Assembly: GCA_041158045.1 (NCBI GenBank)
Contig: JBEBCD010000026.1
Span: 1-29,849, forward strand
Length of the DNA: 29,849 nucleotides
Direction of reading: 5' to 3'
Source: CAXRBC01 sp041158045
GTDB taxonomy: Bacteria > Actinomycetota > Acidimicrobiia > Acidimicrobiales > Ilumatobacteraceae
The notes under the pieces were generated by a model. That model ran no database searches. It was not told the origin of the DNA and worked only from the letters and a program-made list of their open reading frames with translations. Shown piece by piece: positions 16,922 through 25,991 of this stretch. Within the stretch, counting starts at the first letter, position 1. Each line of letters begins with the position of its first letter. The position numbers and the translations under genes were made by a program.

Positions 16922-17710
16922 ATGGCGTTCACGGCAAAGGACGTCCAGTCCCTGCGCCAGTCCACCGGCGCCGGGATGATGGACTGCAAGAAGGCGCTCG
17001 AGGAGAGCAACGGCGACGTCGACGCGGCCAAGAAGTGGCTGCGCGAGAAGGGCATCGCCGCGAGTGCCAAGCGCGCCGACCGCGACAACGCGCAGGGCGT
17101 CGTCGCCCTCTCGATCGACTGCCCGCTCGCCGCGGTGGTGAAGCTCAAGTGCGAGACCGACTTCGTCGCCTCGAGCGAGGCCTTCATCGCCGAGGCCGAC
17201 GCGCTGGCGGCGCTGGTGCGCGCCAAGGGCGAGGCCGCGGTCGCCGAGCGCGCCGCGCAGCTCGAGGACCTCAGGATCCTCCTCAAGGAGAAGATCGAGG
17301 TCGGCGAGGTCGTGCGCTTCGAGGCCGCCCCGGGCCACATCATGGACTCCTACGTCCACGTGCAGGGTGGCCGCGGGGTCAACGTGGTGGTCGTCGAGAT
17401 GCAGGGCGCGAGCGAGGAGCTCGCGCACGACGTGGCGGTGCACGTCGCGTTCGCGCGACCCAAGTACCTGCGCCGCGAGGAGGTGCCGGCCGAGGCCGTC
17501 GCCGCCGAGCGCGCGACGCTCGAGGCCGCGACGCGCAACGAGGGCAAGCCCGAGGCCGCGATCGCCAAGATCGTGGAGGGCAAGCTCAACGGCTTCTACA
17601 AGGACCTCTGTCTGCTCGAGCAGCCGTACGCCAAGGACGACAAGAAGTCGGTCGCGCAGGTGATCGGGTCGGCGTCCATCGTGCGGTTCGCGCAAATCGA
17701 GATCGGGTAA
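16922..17710 (+). CDS. tsf: Elongation factor Ts
   Basis: EF-Ts is the nucleotide exchange factor for EF-Tu. The 262-residue product begins with the UBA-like domain (TAKDVQSLRQSTGAGMMDCK, then NGDVDAAKKWLREKG). It contains CETDFVA, the conserved contact with EF-Tu, followed by the core repeats with MDSYVHVQGGRG and the C-terminal PYAKDDKKSVAQVI. Two bases separate it from rpsB, so the genes share one transcript. The frame is open upstream all the way through rpsB into the M23-like gene, but this is composition-driven: ATG 16922 gives the family N terminus. Its TAA stop is part of the pyrH -10 element. Confidence 0.97.
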   Translation: MAFTAKDVQSLRQSTGAGMMDCKKALEESNGDVDAAKKWLREKGIAASAKRADRDNAQGVVALSIDCPLAAVVKLKCETDFVASSEAFIAEADALAALVRAKGEAAVAERAAQLEDLRILLKEKIEVGEVVRFEAAPGHIMDSYVHVQGGRGVNVVVVEMQGASEELAHDVAVHVAFARPKYLRREEVPAEAVAAERATLEAATRNEGKPEAAIAKIVEGKLNGFYKDLCLLEQPYAKDDKKSVAQVIGSASIVRFAQIEIG

Positions 17711-17713
17711 TCT
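17708..17713 (+). promoter_or_regulatory. -10 element TAATCT for pyrH, overlapping the tsf stop
   Basis: TAATCT begins with the tsf stop codon TAA and ends ten bases before the pyrH ATG at 17724. It would give pyrH a near-leaderless transcript in addition to read-through from rpsB-tsf. Confidence 0.5.
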
Positions 17714-17723
17714 CGTCCACGGC

Positions 17724-18455
17724 ATGACCGCGCGCACCCAGCCCCGCTGGAAGCGCGTGGTGCTCAAGCTCTCGGGCGAGGCGCTCGCCGAGTCCGGCGG
17801 ATTCGGCCTCGACTCCGACGTCCTCCACCAGATCGCGACGGAGGTCCACGACGCCCGCGCCGCCCTCGGCGTCGACATCGCCATCGTCGTGGGCGGCGGC
17901 AACTTCTGGCGCGGCCGCATGGGCGCGGGCCAGGGCATGGACCAGGCGCAGGCCGACTACATGGGCATGATCGCGACGGTCATGAACGGCCTGGCGCTGC
18001 AGGACGCGCTCGAGCGCGTCGGCCAGCACTCGCGCGTCATGACCGCGGTCGAGATGCCCAAGGTCGCCGAGCCGTACATCCGCCGCCGCGCCGAGCGCCA
18101 CCTCGAGAAGGGTCGCGTCGTCATCCTCGCCGGCGGCACGGGCAACCCGTTCTTCACCACCGACACGGCGGCCGCGCTGCGCGCCGCGGAGATCTCCGCG
18201 GAGGCGATCCTCAAGGGCACGCACTCCGGCGTCGACGGCATCTACACCGCGGATCCCAAGCTCGACCGTTCGGCCACGCGCTACGACCACATCTCGCACC
18301 TCGACGTGATCAACAAGGGGCTCCGCGTCATGGACTCCACCGCGATCACCTTCTGCATGGACAACTCGCTCCCGATCGTCGTGTTCGACCTCCTGCGACG
18401 CGGCAACGTGCGGGCGATCCTCGAGGGTGAGCGGATCGGTACGCTGGTCTCGTGA
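17724..18455 (+). CDS. pyrH: Uridylate kinase
   Basis: PyrH phosphorylates UMP to UDP as a hexamer of the amino-acid kinase fold. The 243-residue product has VVLKLSGEAL near the N terminus, VVGGGNFWRG, the ADYMGMIATVMNGLALQDALE helix, AGGTGNPFFTTDTAAALRA and KGTHSGVDGIYTADPK, all standard. No C-terminal extension is present. The frr start overlaps its stop in GTGA, so the two genes are tightly coupled. Confidence 0.97.
   Translation: MTARTQPRWKRVVLKLSGEALAESGGFGLDSDVLHQIATEVHDARAALGVDIAIVVGGGNFWRGRMGAGQGMDQAQADYMGMIATVMNGLALQDALERVGQHSRVMTAVEMPKVAEPYIRRRAERHLEKGRVVILAGGTGNPFFTTDTAAALRAAEISAEAILKGTHSGVDGIYTADPKLDRSATRYDHISHLDVINKGLRVMDSTAITFCMDNSLPIVVFDLLRRGNVRAILEGERIGTLVS
18440..18445 (+). 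promoter_or_regulatory. -10 element TACGCT for frr inside the pyrH 3' end
   Basis: TACGCT ends six bases before the frr GTG at 18452 and lies inside the pyrH coding region. The same hexamer serves smpB and the EamA gene at similar distances. Confidence 0.45.
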
Positions 18456-19009
18456 TCGACGAGACGCTCCTCGACGCGATGGACAAGATGTCCCGCGCCG
18501 TGGACCACGTGCAGCAACAGTTCCTCTCGGTCCGCACCGGCCGGGCCAACTCTGCGCTCGTCGAGAAGGTCCAGGTCGACTACTACGGCGCCGCCGTGCC
18601 GCTCCAGCAGCTCGCCTCCTTCCAGGTGCCCGAGGCCCGCACCCTGGTGGTGAAGCCCCACGACCGCGGCTCCATCGGCGCGATCGAGAAGGCGCTGTCG
18701 GCCGCCGACCTGGGGCTCAACCCGAGCAACGACGGCGTCATCATCCGTCTCGCCTTCCCGGCGCTCACCGAGGAGCGACGCAAGGAGTACGTGAAGATGG
18801 TGAAGGGCATGGCCGAGGAGGGCCGGGTCGCGGTCCGTGGCGTGCGCCGCGACGTGCGCAAGGAGCTCGAGGCCGCCGAGAAGAAGGGCACGATCTCCAA
18901 GGACGACCTCGACCGGGCCGAGAAGGAGCTCGAGAAGACGACGCAGCAGACCGTCGAGACGATCGACAAGGCACTCGCCAAGAAGGAGCACGAGCTCCTC
19001 GAGGTCTAG
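18452..19009 (+). CDS. frr: Ribosome recycling factor
   Basis: RRF splits post-termination ribosomes together with EF-G. The 185-residue product has the full two-domain length. It shows SVRTGRANSALVEKV and the YYGAAVPLQQLA segment, then DRGSIGAIEKAL and IRLAFPALTEERRKEYVK, which lead into the long charged helices of domain I. The GTG at 18452 overlaps the pyrH stop. cdsA follows after 22 bases with its own strong Shine-Dalgarno sequence. Confidence 0.97.
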   Translation: MIDETLLDAMDKMSRAVDHVQQQFLSVRTGRANSALVEKVQVDYYGAAVPLQQLASFQVPEARTLVVKPHDRGSIGAIEKALSAADLGLNPSNDGVIIRLAFPALTEERRKEYVKMVKGMAEEGRVAVRGVRRDVRKELEAAEKKGTISKDDLDRAEKELEKTTQQTVETIDKALAKKEHELLEV

Positions 19010-19019
19010 GCACCGAGAC

Positions 19020-19026
19020 GGAGGGA
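19020..19026 (+). promoter_or_regulatory. Shine-Dalgarno sequence GGAGGGA for cdsA
   Basis: GGAGGGA lies five bases before ATG 19032 and fixes the cdsA start well upstream of the membrane domain, so the long N-terminal extension is very probably translated. Confidence 0.8.
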
Positions 19027-19031
19027 CCCAC

Positions 19032-20327
19032 ATGAGCGACGACACGACCAACTCCGGCACGGACCGCGAGCGCGACCAGACCGTCGACTTCGGCGACGAG
19101 TTCGGGGTCGTCAAGTTCGCCGACGAGGACACCACCGGCCCCGTCACCGTCCAGACCGGCCAGACCGAGCAGATCCCGCACTGGTCCGAGCCGCCGACCG
19201 GCGAGGTCCCGCGCTCGCTCGACCCGACGGGCTCCTCCCGCACCGTGCCGCCGCCCGCCGAGCCGCCGACGGGCGCCCGCGGCGCCGGTCGCATCGTCAT
19301 CGGCGCCGACGGCTCGGGCTCGATCCGCCGCCCGGGCGACGACCGCGCGACGCGCCCCATGCCCGCCACTCCGTCGCGCCAGGGCGACCGCCCGACGCAG
19401 GTGCGCCGCGCGACCCGCCCGCGCCTCGACGCCCGCGTCGACCCGCGCGCCGACTCGGGCACGACGCCCCGCCCGTCCTCGCGCGGCGCGGGCCGCGACC
19501 TGCCCACCGCGGTCGCGGTCGGCGCGTTGCTCGGCGCCGTCTTCATCGCGACGCTCATCGTCGGGCCCGCCGCGGTGATGGTGCTCCTCTGCGCCGTCGT
19601 CGGGCTCGCGTCCGTCGAGTTCTTCGGCCAGCTCTCCTCGCAGGGCTACCGCCCGGCGCTCGTCGTCGGCGCGGTCGGCTGCGTCGCCACGCCGCTCGTC
19701 GCGTACTGGATCGGCGACGCGGCGGTCCCGCTCGCCGTGGCGTTCGCGCTCGCCGCCGCCGCGATCACGTTCGTCGGCGCCGACTCCGTCGAGAGCGGCC
19801 CGCTGCCCAACATGGGCGTCACGATCCTCGGCGTCACCTGGATCGGCATGTTCGGCGCCTTCGGTGCGCTCATCCTGCGGCTGTCCAACGCGGCGCCCGG
19901 TCTCGCCGACGTCGGCACCGACACGCTGTTCCTCTCCGTCGTGGCCGTCGCGGCCAACGACGTGGGCGCCTACTTCGTCGGCGGCGCCACGGGCCGCACG
20001 CCACTGCGCGCCTGGATCAGCCCGTCCAAGACGATGGAGGGCGTCGTCGGCGGCACCATCGCCACGTTCGGCGTCGTGATCCTCGTCGGGCTGCAGAGCA
20101 CGACGTGGACGTCGCTCGGCCAGTGGCTCGCCTTCGCGCTCGTCGTGTCGCTCGCGGCGCCGATCGGCGACCTCTTCGAGTCGATGCTGAAGCGCAACCT
20201 CGACGTCAAGGACTTCGGCTCGCTCCTGCGCGGCCACGGCGGCGCGCTCGACCGCTTCGACAGCCAGCTCTTCGTCCTGCCGTTCGTCTACTACCTGACG
20301 CTGGTACTCACGCCCTGGACCGCCTGA
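19032..20327 (+). CDS. cdsA: Phosphatidate cytidylyltransferase with long disordered N terminus
   Basis: CdsA makes CDP-diacylglycerol from phosphatidic acid and CTP, the branch point of phospholipid synthesis. The membrane domain (residues about 160-431) has several hydrophobic helices and ends in the full signature: SMLKRNLDVKDFG, then HGGALDRFDS. The first 155 or so residues are hydrophilic, rich in Thr, Pro, Asp and Arg, acidic at first and basic near the membrane, and look disordered. Most CdsA proteins lack such a region; some actinobacterial ones have it. The Shine-Dalgarno sequence at 19020-19026 supports the long form. Confidence 0.93.
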   Translation: MSDDTTNSGTDRERDQTVDFGDEFGVVKFADEDTTGPVTVQTGQTEQIPHWSEPPTGEVPRSLDPTGSSRTVPPPAEPPTGARGAGRIVIGADGSGSIRRPGDDRATRPMPATPSRQGDRPTQVRRATRPRLDARVDPRADSGTTPRPSSRGAGRDLPTAVAVGALLGAVFIATLIVGPAAVMVLLCAVVGLASVEFFGQLSSQGYRPALVVGAVGCVATPLVAYWIGDAAVPLAVAFALAAAAITFVGADSVESGPLPNMGVTILGVTWIGMFGAFGALILRLSNAAPGLADVGTDTLFLSVVAVAANDVGAYFVGGATGRTPLRAWISPSKTMEGVVGGTIATFGVVILVGLQSTTWTSLGQWLAFALVVSLAAPIGDLFESMLKRNLDVKDFGSLLRGHGGALDRFDSQLFVLPFVYYLTLVLTPWTA

Positions 20328-20340
20328 CCCGCGAGGCCGC

Positions 20341-21480
20341 GTGACGAGCGTCGCCATCGCGGGCAGCACGGGGTCCATCGGCACCCAGACCCTCGAGGTC
20401 GTCGCCGACGCGGGCGACGCCCACCGCGTCACCGCGCTGCTCGCGCACTCCCGGGTCGACGCGCTCGTCGCACAGGCGCGCCGGTGGCGCCCCGAGGTCG
20501 TCGTGGTCACCGACCCGACGGCCCGCGCGGCGGTCGCCGCGGCGCTGCCGGGCGTCGACGTGAGCGACGACCCCGCGGCCCTCGCCGCGGTCGCCGACGT
20601 GGTGGTCAACGGCGTGGTGGGCTTCGCCGGGCTCCCCGTCACCCTCTCGACGCTCGCGGCGGGCAAGCGCCTCGCGCTGGCCAACAAGGAGAGCCTCATC
20701 GCGGCCGGTCCGATCGTGCGGCCGCTGCGCCGCACGCCGGGCGCCGAGCTCGTGCCCGTCGACAGCGAGCACTGCGCACTGCACCAGTGCCTGCGCGCGT
20801 CCTCCGACGCAGACCGCGAGGTCGCGCGGCTCCTCCTCACGGCGAGCGGCGGCCCGTTCCGCGGCCGTGACGCGGCGTCGCTCCGTGGCGTCACCGTCGC
20901 CGAGGCGCTCGCGCACCCCACGTGGTCGATGGGGCCCAAGATCACGGTCGACTCCTCGACGCTGATGAACAAGGGGCTCGAGGTCATCGAGGCCCACGAG
21001 CTCTTCGACGTCGGCTACGACGCGATCGACGTCGTCGTGCACCCGCAGTCGGTCGTGCACAGCATGGTCGAGTACCGCGACGGCGCGGTGGTCGCGCAGC
21101 TCTCGATGCCCGACATGCGCCTGCCCATCGCCTACGCGCTGGGACATCCGCACCGCGGCGCGGTGCCGTACGGCGCGATCGACTGGACGACGCTCTCGCG
21201 GCTCGACTTCGCGGCGCCCGATCGCGCCACCTTCCGGTGCCTCGACCTCGCGTACGCGGCCGGCCGCCGCGGCGGCACCGCGCCGGCGTGGCTCAGCGCG
21301 GCCAACGAAGTGACGGTCGACGCATTCCTCGCTGGGGCCGTCGCGTGGGCCGACATCCCGAGCATCATTGAGGCGACCCTCCAGCACCATGACGGCCGTA
21401 CCCCCCGCGATCTCGACGACGTCCTCGACGCCGACCGCACCGCGCGCCGCCTCGCGCGCGAGGCGCTGAGCGCCCGATGA
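20341..21480 (+). CDS. dxr: 1-deoxy-D-xylulose 5-phosphate reductoisomerase
   Basis: Dxr catalyses the first committed step of the non-mevalonate isoprenoid pathway, forming 2-C-methylerythritol 4-phosphate. The 379-residue product has the NADPH loop GSTGSIGTQTLE, ALANKESLIAAG, VDSEHCALHQCL, TASGGPFRG, WSMGPKITVDSSTLMNKGLEVIEAHELF and VVHPQSVVHSMVEY, a full set of metal and substrate residues. GTG 20341 gives the standard start. It lies 13 bases after cdsA and overlaps the M50 protease gene in ATGA. IspG of the same pathway follows one gene later. Confidence 0.97.
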   Translation: MTSVAIAGSTGSIGTQTLEVVADAGDAHRVTALLAHSRVDALVAQARRWRPEVVVVTDPTARAAVAAALPGVDVSDDPAALAAVADVVVNGVVGFAGLPVTLSTLAAGKRLALANKESLIAAGPIVRPLRRTPGAELVPVDSEHCALHQCLRASSDADREVARLLLTASGGPFRGRDAASLRGVTVAEALAHPTWSMGPKITVDSSTLMNKGLEVIEAHELFDVGYDAIDVVVHPQSVVHSMVEYRDGAVVAQLSMPDMRLPIAYALGHPHRGAVPYGAIDWTTLSRLDFAAPDRATFRCLDLAYAAGRRGGTAPAWLSAANEVTVDAFLAGAVAWADIPSIIEATLQHHDGRTPRDLDDVLDADRTARRLAREALSAR

Positions 21481-22724
21481 GCGGCTGGTACCGGCGCGTC
21501 CGCGACGGCATGGTCGCGGGCGGCGACGTCCGCGAGGCGGCCGAGCCGGGTCCCGACCGGCGCACGGCGCGCCTCGGCGCGCTGGTGCTCCTCGGGCTGG
21601 TCGCCTGGCTCGCGGTGCGCAACCCGTGGACCCTCGTCTTCGTCGCGGGACTCGTGGCGTCGGTCTTCCTCCACGAGGTCGGCCACTTCGTCACCGCGCG
21701 CCGCACGGGCATGAAGGTCACGCAGTTCTACATGGGTTTCGGCCCGCGCCTCTGGTGGCGGCGTCGCGGGGAGCTCGAGTACGGCGTGCGCGTCCTCCCC
21801 GTCGGCGCCTTCGTGCGCATCGTCGGCATGAACAACCTCGACGAGTGCGACCCGGCCGACGAGCCCCGCACGTACCGCGCGCAGTCGTACCCCAAGCGCA
21901 TGCTCGTCATCACGGCGGGCTCGCTCATGCACCTCGTCATCGCACTCGTGCTGTTCGCCGGCGTCTACGCGACCGCGGGACGCCTCGAGGACACGGGCCG
22001 CGTCCGCCTCGTCGCGCCGCCGGTCGAGGACTCGCCGGCCGAGGCGATCGGCCTCGTCGAGGGCGACGTCATCCTCGCCGTGGGTGGCACGGCCGTCGCC
22101 TCGCAGGAGGAGCTGGTCGCGGCCATCACGTCCTTCGCCCCGGGCGACCGCGTCGTCGTCTCGGTGCTCCGCGACTCGGAGCGCCTCACGTTCCCCGCCG
22201 AGCTGGCCGCGAGCCCCGCGGACGCATCGGTCGGCTTCCTCGGCGTCGGCACCGACTCCTGGGACGTGCGCCGCCTCGACCCGCTGCGCGCCGTCGCCTT
22301 CGGCACCGCCGACGTCGCCCGCACCGCGGTCCAGTCGGTGGGCGGCGTCGTCACGGTGCTCAACCCGGTCAACCTCGTGCGCAGCGTCGTCGACGAGGAC
22401 CCCGACCCCGCGTCGCGCCCCACCACGGTCGTCGGCGCGAGCCGCCTCGGTGGCGAGCTCGGTCGCGAGGTCGGGCTCGAGGGGCCGCTGCTCCTCCTCG
22501 CGGCGGTCAACGTCTTCGTCGGGGTGTTCAACTTGCTCCCGCTCCTGCCCTTCGACGGCGGCCACGCGGCGATCGCCACATACGAGCGCCTCCGCACGCG
22601 CCGCGGCCGCACCTACCGCGCCGACGTGGGCAAGATGGTCCCCGTGGCCACCGCCGTCGTCGCGCTCCTCGTGACCCTCCTCGTCGTCGGGCTCTACCTC
22701 GACGTCGCAAAGCCCATCGGCTGA
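21477..22724 (+). CDS. rseP: Site-2 protease, M50 family (RseP/Rip1-like)
   Basis: This intramembrane zinc protease cuts membrane-bound proteins such as anti-sigma factors. The 415-residue product has HEVGH (His66, Glu67, His70) in the first conserved membrane segment, one PDZ domain (about residues 175-245, with AEAIGLVEGDVILAVGG) and NLLPLLPFDGGH near the C terminus, which supplies the third zinc ligand. A hydrophilic stretch of about 32 residues precedes the first helix. The dxr-M50-ispG order is typical of actinobacteria. The start ATG overlaps the dxr stop, and ispG follows after five bases. Substrates are unknown; the WhiG-type sigma factor here has no adjacent anti-sigma gene. Confidence 0.93.
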   Translation: MSGWYRRVRDGMVAGGDVREAAEPGPDRRTARLGALVLLGLVAWLAVRNPWTLVFVAGLVASVFLHEVGHFVTARRTGMKVTQFYMGFGPRLWWRRRGELEYGVRVLPVGAFVRIVGMNNLDECDPADEPRTYRAQSYPKRMLVITAGSLMHLVIALVLFAGVYATAGRLEDTGRVRLVAPPVEDSPAEAIGLVEGDVILAVGGTAVASQEELVAAITSFAPGDRVVVSVLRDSERLTFPAELAASPADASVGFLGVGTDSWDVRRLDPLRAVAFGTADVARTAVQSVGGVVTVLNPVNLVRSVVDEDPDPASRPTTVVGASRLGGELGREVGLEGPLLLLAAVNVFVGVFNLLPLLPFDGGHAAIATYERLRTRRGRTYRADVGKMVPVATAVVALLVTLLVVGLYLDVAKPIG

Positions 22725-22729
22725 CCCCC

Positions 22730-23995
<1,266 letters not shown>

Positions 23996-24011
23996 CCCTC
24001 CCCGCGGCCCC

Positions 24012-24812
24012 CTACGGCGCGACGGTCGTCGCGACCGGCGCCGTGGTCTCGGGCGGCACGGTCGTCTCGGGCGGCGGCGGCGGGTAGGCGCGGTCCCACA
24101 GCGCGGCCGCGAGCCGGCGGTAGGTGCGCGCGCGCTGCTCGTAGCCCGTCGCCGTGAGGTGCACCTTGTCCCAGGCGCGCCACTTGGAGCGCTTCGAGAC
24201 GACGGCGTACCAGTCGTACACCTCCACGTTCGGGTAGTCGGCCGCCACCCGCACGAGCACCTCGTTGTACGCGCGGCTGCGGGCCGCGATCGCGGGCGTG
24301 TCGTAGCGCAGGATGGTGAGGAAGGTGGTCGGCACCCCGCCGATCTCGTCCAGCAGCGCGCGCATCAGCTGCTCGTACACCTTGGGCGACGACTCGTGGA
24401 AGACGTCGTTCGACCCGAGCGCCACGATCATCGCGTCGGGGTTCGTCCCCTGCTCGCGCCACTGGCGCAGCACCTTGATCCCCGAGTACTTGATCCACTT
24501 GCTCCAGGTCGGCACGTCGAGCCGCCGGGAGAAGAGCCCATCCATCAGCACGGTGCCCCACTGCGCGTCGGCCTCGATCAGCTCGCGCGCCTTGCCGAAG
24601 TACTGCGCACCCCACGTGAGGCTGTCGCCGAGCACGAGCAGCGTCGGACCCGCCGGGGCCGTGGTCGTGGTCGACCTCGCCGCCACCGTGCCGTCGCGCG
24701 CGGCGCCCGCCCGCGCCGCCACCCCGCCTCCCGCGAGGATCCCCGCGGCCACGACGGCGGCGGTCCATGCGCGCACCGCGCGTCCGGCCACCCGCCCCCC
24801 GCGCCGCGTCAC
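24012..24812 (-). CDS. Secreted SGNH/GDSL-family hydrolase
   Basis: The 266-residue product begins with an Arg-rich segment and a hydrophobic signal sequence (about residues 14-36), then a Thr-rich linker. The SGNH blocks are intact: LGDSLTW with Ser64, ALGSNDVF with Asn135, and DKVHLT with Asp215 and His218. It is therefore likely an active esterase, lipase or deacetylase outside the cell membrane; its substrate is unknown. The C terminus is a Pro/Thr-rich tail (PPPPPETTVPPETTAP) that looks like a wall-spanning linker without an anchor. GTG 24812 overlaps the manA stop in GTGA, which sets the start. Confidence 0.85.
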   Translation of the reverse strand: MTRRGGRVAGRAVRAWTAAVVAAGILAGGGVAARAGAARDGTVAARSTTTTAPAGPTLLVLGDSLTWGAQYFGKARELIEADAQWGTVLMDGLFSRRLDVPTWSKWIKYSGIKVLRQWREQGTNPDAMIVALGSNDVFHESSPKVYEQLMRALLDEIGGVPTTFLTILRYDTPAIAARSRAYNEVLVRVAADYPNVEVYDWYAVVSKRSKWRAWDKVHLTATGYEQRARTYRRLAAALWDRAYPPPPPETTVPPETTAPVATTVAP

Positions 24813-25987
24813 GCGGCCCACACGCGCACGAGGCTCGCACCGGCACCGGGCACGGCGCGCTCGCCCCGGCGCAGCAGCCGCACCTCGCCGACCCGCATCG
24901 CGTCGCCCGCGACGACCGCGTCGCCCGCGACGACCGCGTCGCCCGCCCCGCGCCGTGTGCGTCGCGCGCCGCGCCCCGCGGCGGCGCACAGCACGATCTC
25001 CGCGTCGTGGTCGGCCGTCACCGCGCCGCCCCCGTCGTGGCGCGCGACGCCGAAGGGCACGCGCCGCAGCGGCATCGCGCCGTCCGGCGCGGGGGCGATC
25101 GCCATCGCGACCCACTCGGCGCCGGGTCCGTCGCACGCCGCGGTCCGCACGAAGGCCTCGACGTCCACCCGCTTGGTGGTGAAGGCCGCGCGCACCACGT
25201 TGTCCGACGACGCCATCACCTCGATCGCGCGGCCCCGCAGGTACGCGTGCACGACGCCCGGCCGCAGCAGCACCGCGTCGCCGTCGCGCAGCCGCACGTG
25301 GCGCATGACGAGCGCGATCGCGACGCCGCGATCGCCGGGGTGGCGCCGCCCGAGCTCGGCCGCCCACGCGGGCAGCCCCGGCCACTCGCCGCGCAACGCG
25401 GCGTCGGGGGCGAGCCCCCGCAGCGCGTCGGCGTCCGCGCGCAGCACGCGCCGCACGTAGGCGTCGCGGCCGAGGCGCTCGTAGGCGTCGGCCATCGCGC
25501 CGAGGCCGATCGGCGCGAGGCGCAGGCGCGCCTCGTCGGCGTCGACGAAGCCCGCGAGCATCGCGAAGTCCGACAGCGCGCACAGCAACTCGGGCTTGTC
25601 CGACGCGTCGCGGTAGCGACGCTCGGGCGCCTCGCGCGGCACGCCGCGGGCCTCCTCGTCCTCCCAGCCGGCGCGCGCCGCGGCGGCCGTGGGGTGCGTC
25701 TGGAGCGACAGCGGCGCCGCGACCGAGATCCACTTCACGAGGTACGGCAGCGCGCCGACCTCCTCGCGCAGCGTGCGCCCCGCGCCCGCCGCGCCGCCCG
25801 CCGCGCCACCCGTCGCGCCGCCCGCCGCGCCCGCGATCTCCACCCGCGTCTCGCCGTCGGGGTGCGTGCCGTACCACGCCTCCGCCCACGGCCGCCCGTC
25901 CGGCGTCGCCCCGAGCAGCGATGGCAGCCACTCGGGGTCGCCCCACGGGTAGTGCTTCACCGCGGGGACGAGCCGCCGGATCGTCAC
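24809..25987 (-). CDS. manA: Mannose-6-phosphate isomerase, class I
   Basis: ManA interconverts fructose 6-phosphate and mannose 6-phosphate, feeding GDP-mannose for glycolipids and wall polymers. The 392-residue product has the zinc ligands Gln96 and His98 in LQTHP, Glu133 in DKPELLCAL and His247 in RPGVVHAYL. Two low-complexity insertions are present: a Gly/Ala run at residues about 53-70 and a GDAVVA tandem repeat near the C terminus, encoded by an 18-base repeat. The GTG start at 25987 lies four bases after proS, and the SGNH gene overlaps its stop, so proS-manA-SGNH form one operon. Confidence 0.92.
   Translation of the reverse strand: MTIRRLVPAVKHYPWGDPEWLPSLLGATPDGRPWAEAWYGTHPDGETRVEIAGAAGGATGGAAGGAAGAGRTLREEVGALPYLVKWISVAAPLSLQTHPTAAAARAGWEDEEARGVPREAPERRYRDASDKPELLCALSDFAMLAGFVDADEARLRLAPIGLGAMADAYERLGRDAYVRRVLRADADALRGLAPDAALRGEWPGLPAWAAELGRRHPGDRGVAIALVMRHVRLRDGDAVLLRPGVVHAYLRGRAIEVMASSDNVVRAAFTTKRVDVEAFVRTAACDGPGAEWVAMAIAPAPDGAMPLRRVPFGVARHDGGGAVTADHDAEIVLCAAAGRGARRTRRGAGDAVVAGDAVVAGDAMRVGEVRLLRRGERAVPGAGASLVRVWAA
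24899..24946 (-). repeat. 18-bp tandem repeat in manA (2.7 copies)
   Basis: The plus-strand unit CGCGTCGCCCGCGACGAC runs at 24899-24916 and 24917-24934, with a partial 12-base copy at 24935-24946. It encodes repeated GDAVVA in ManA and is in frame, so copy changes would not break the gene. Confidence 0.85.
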
Positions 25988-25991
25988 GTCC

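Noticed and set aside
15341..17710. A single in-frame fusion protein of the M23-like domain and EF-Ts
   Set aside because: The frame is open, but the middle part is rpsB read out of frame, rich in Arg/His/Pro with no domain. EF-Ts has its own ATG two bases after rpsB. The open frame follows from base composition.
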